From Akkermansia muciniphila (lineage in GTDB: Bacteria; Verrucomicrobiota; Verrucomicrobiia; Verrucomicrobiales; Akkermansiaceae), in the NCBI GenBank assembly GCA_945870545.1, contig CAMBTF010000004.1:1-19503 (forward strand): 19,503 bases of DNA, written 5' to 3'. Of this stretch, positions 18,701 to 19,503 are shown piece by piece; position 1 is the first letter of the stretch; every line of letters begins with the position of its first letter. The notes beneath the pieces were generated by a model that worked only from the letters and a program-made list of their open reading frames with translations, made no database searches and had not been told where the DNA came from. The translations under genes and the position numbers were made by a program.

Positions 18701-19503
18701 ATGCCTCCCGCCTTCAAACGATTCCTCACCCTGCTGATCGTTTTCACCTTTTTTTTCCTTTTGGTTACGGTGATTCGCACTTGGCGCGACGGCGGTAACT
18801 TCAGCCAATTCATTCCTTCGTTTTTGGTAAAAACCGTCACTAGCCATCCAGACGGGTTTACACCCTCCAACAAATCGGCTTTGAACTTAAGTGATGTGGA
18901 GATGATTTCTCGCCTCAACGAAGAATACGCCCGTCTCACCAAGGCCGTAATACCTTCCGTCGTCAGTATCGATACCGCAGGTATTCGCACCGAACGGCTC
19001 ATGGATATGTCCGGGCGTTCTAGTTTCCGCAGCTATCCCACACAAGGACAAGGCTCCGGAGTCATCGTCAGCAAGGAAGGCCATATCATCACGAATCACC
19101 ATGTGATCGCCGGGCAAAAGAAAATCCGCATCACCCTGCACGGCGGGAAAAGCTACAGCGCGATCATGGTCGGCGAGGATCCGTTGCTTGACATCGCCGT
19201 CATTAAGATCGACTCGAACGAAGTCTTCACACCTCTCAAGCTCGGCGATTCGTCGCAGGTCGAGGTCGGCCAGCTGGTGTTTGCGGTCGGAAATCCCTTC
19301 GGCCTCGGGGAAACCGTTACGCAAGGCATCATCTCTGCCAAGGAACGCTCGCTCTCCGATAACCAGCGTGATCTTTTCCAAACAGACGCCGCCATAAACC
19401 CCGGCAATTCTGGCGGTCCGCTTGTCAACCTCACCGGTGAAATCATCGGCATCAATGTTGCCATCATCAGCGCCGATCGCAACAACCCGAGCTTCCAGGG
19501 CGT
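18701..19503 (+). CDS. HtrA/Deg-family serine protease (3' partial)
   Basis: Envelope quality-control protease of the HtrA (DegP/DegS/DegQ) family; the frame stays open to the right edge, so the C-terminus and any PDZ domains are not visible. In the 267 residues seen, a single hydrophobic helix (about 8-25, TLLIVFTFFFLLVTVI) has no clear cleavage site, suggesting a membrane-anchored DegS-like form rather than a soluble DegP. The trypsin-like domain starts near 75 (TKAVIPSVVSID) and carries the catalytic triad: His134 in TNHHVI, Asp164 in LLDIAVIKI and Ser237 in GNSGGP. GQGSGVIVS and VGNPFGLGETVTQGIIS are standard family segments. The ATG at 18701 is chosen because it precedes the anchor helix; no Shine-Dalgarno is apparent. 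Role in cleaving misfolded periplasmic proteins or a regulator is inferred from the family. Confidence 0.93.
   Translation, partial: MPPAFKRFLTLLIVFTFFFLLVTVIRTWRDGGNFSQFIPSFLVKTVTSHPDGFTPSNKSALNLSDVEMISRLNEEYARLTKAVIPSVVSIDTAGIRTERLMDMSGRSSFRSYPTQGQGSGVIVSKEGHIITNHHVIAGQKKIRITLHGGKSYSAIMVGEDPLLDIAVIKIDSNEVFTPLKLGDSSQVEVGQLVFAVGNPFGLGETVTQGIISAKERSLSDNQRDLFQTDAAINPGNSGGPLVNLTGEIIGINVAIISADRNNPSFQG

Overview
The window reads as a chromosomal segment of a Gram-negative heterotroph, most likely from the Verrucomicrobiota/PVC group. That placement is an inference. It rests on high G+C coding with strong C/G at third positions, a secreted cytochrome c fused to a beta-propeller of the kind abundant in Planctomycetes and Verrucomicrobia, weak use of Shine-Dalgarno sites, and an outer-membrane lipoprotein efflux channel that implies a double membrane. 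No 16S gene or marker set is present to confirm it.

Layout. Positions 1-4244 hold a tightly coupled export operon on the + strand: an FtsX-type ABC permease (5' end outside the window), its ATPase, a HlyD-type membrane-fusion protein and a NodT/TolC-type outer-membrane lipoprotein. Two of its junctions are ATGA overlaps, so the four genes look like one complete tripartite exporter of unknown substrate. Positions 4369-7062 encode a large periplasmic fusion of cytochrome c, an unassigned beta-rich region and a beta-propeller. Positions 7183-10029 hold acetyl-CoA synthetase (acs) followed after 9 bp by a coiled-coil protein of unknown role. Positions 10147-13341 are carB, the large subunit of carbamoyl-phosphate synthase; carA is not in the window.

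From 13332 to about 15100 lies a small accessory islet of lower G+C: a minus-strand AAA ATPase/DUF4143 gene that overlaps the end of carB, an AT-rich promoter region with repeats, and the C-terminal remnant of a VapC-like PIN toxin. Next come an ST7-like TPR protein (15153-16337, +), a bile-acid:sodium-symporter-family transporter (16363-17316, -), a tRNA-Arg(ACG) with a perfect -35 box and a textbook terminator, a short-chain dehydrogenase (17745-18395, -), and the start of an HtrA/Deg-family serine protease that runs off the right edge.

I found no phage, insertion sequence, CRISPR array or clear defence island. Most of the window is ordinary housekeeping and transport. The points most worth a second look are these: the same pair of half-sites (TGATCTTAT and TGACCTTAT) occurs at two unrelated promoters, as a direct repeat upstream of the AAA ATPase and as a 16-bp dyad upstream of htrA; the ATPase start is apparently leaderless; the VapC is decayed; the coiled-coil protein sits behind acs; the bacterial ST7-like protein has an unassigned C-terminal half; and the multidomain cytochrome/propeller protein begins with a run of ATG codons.
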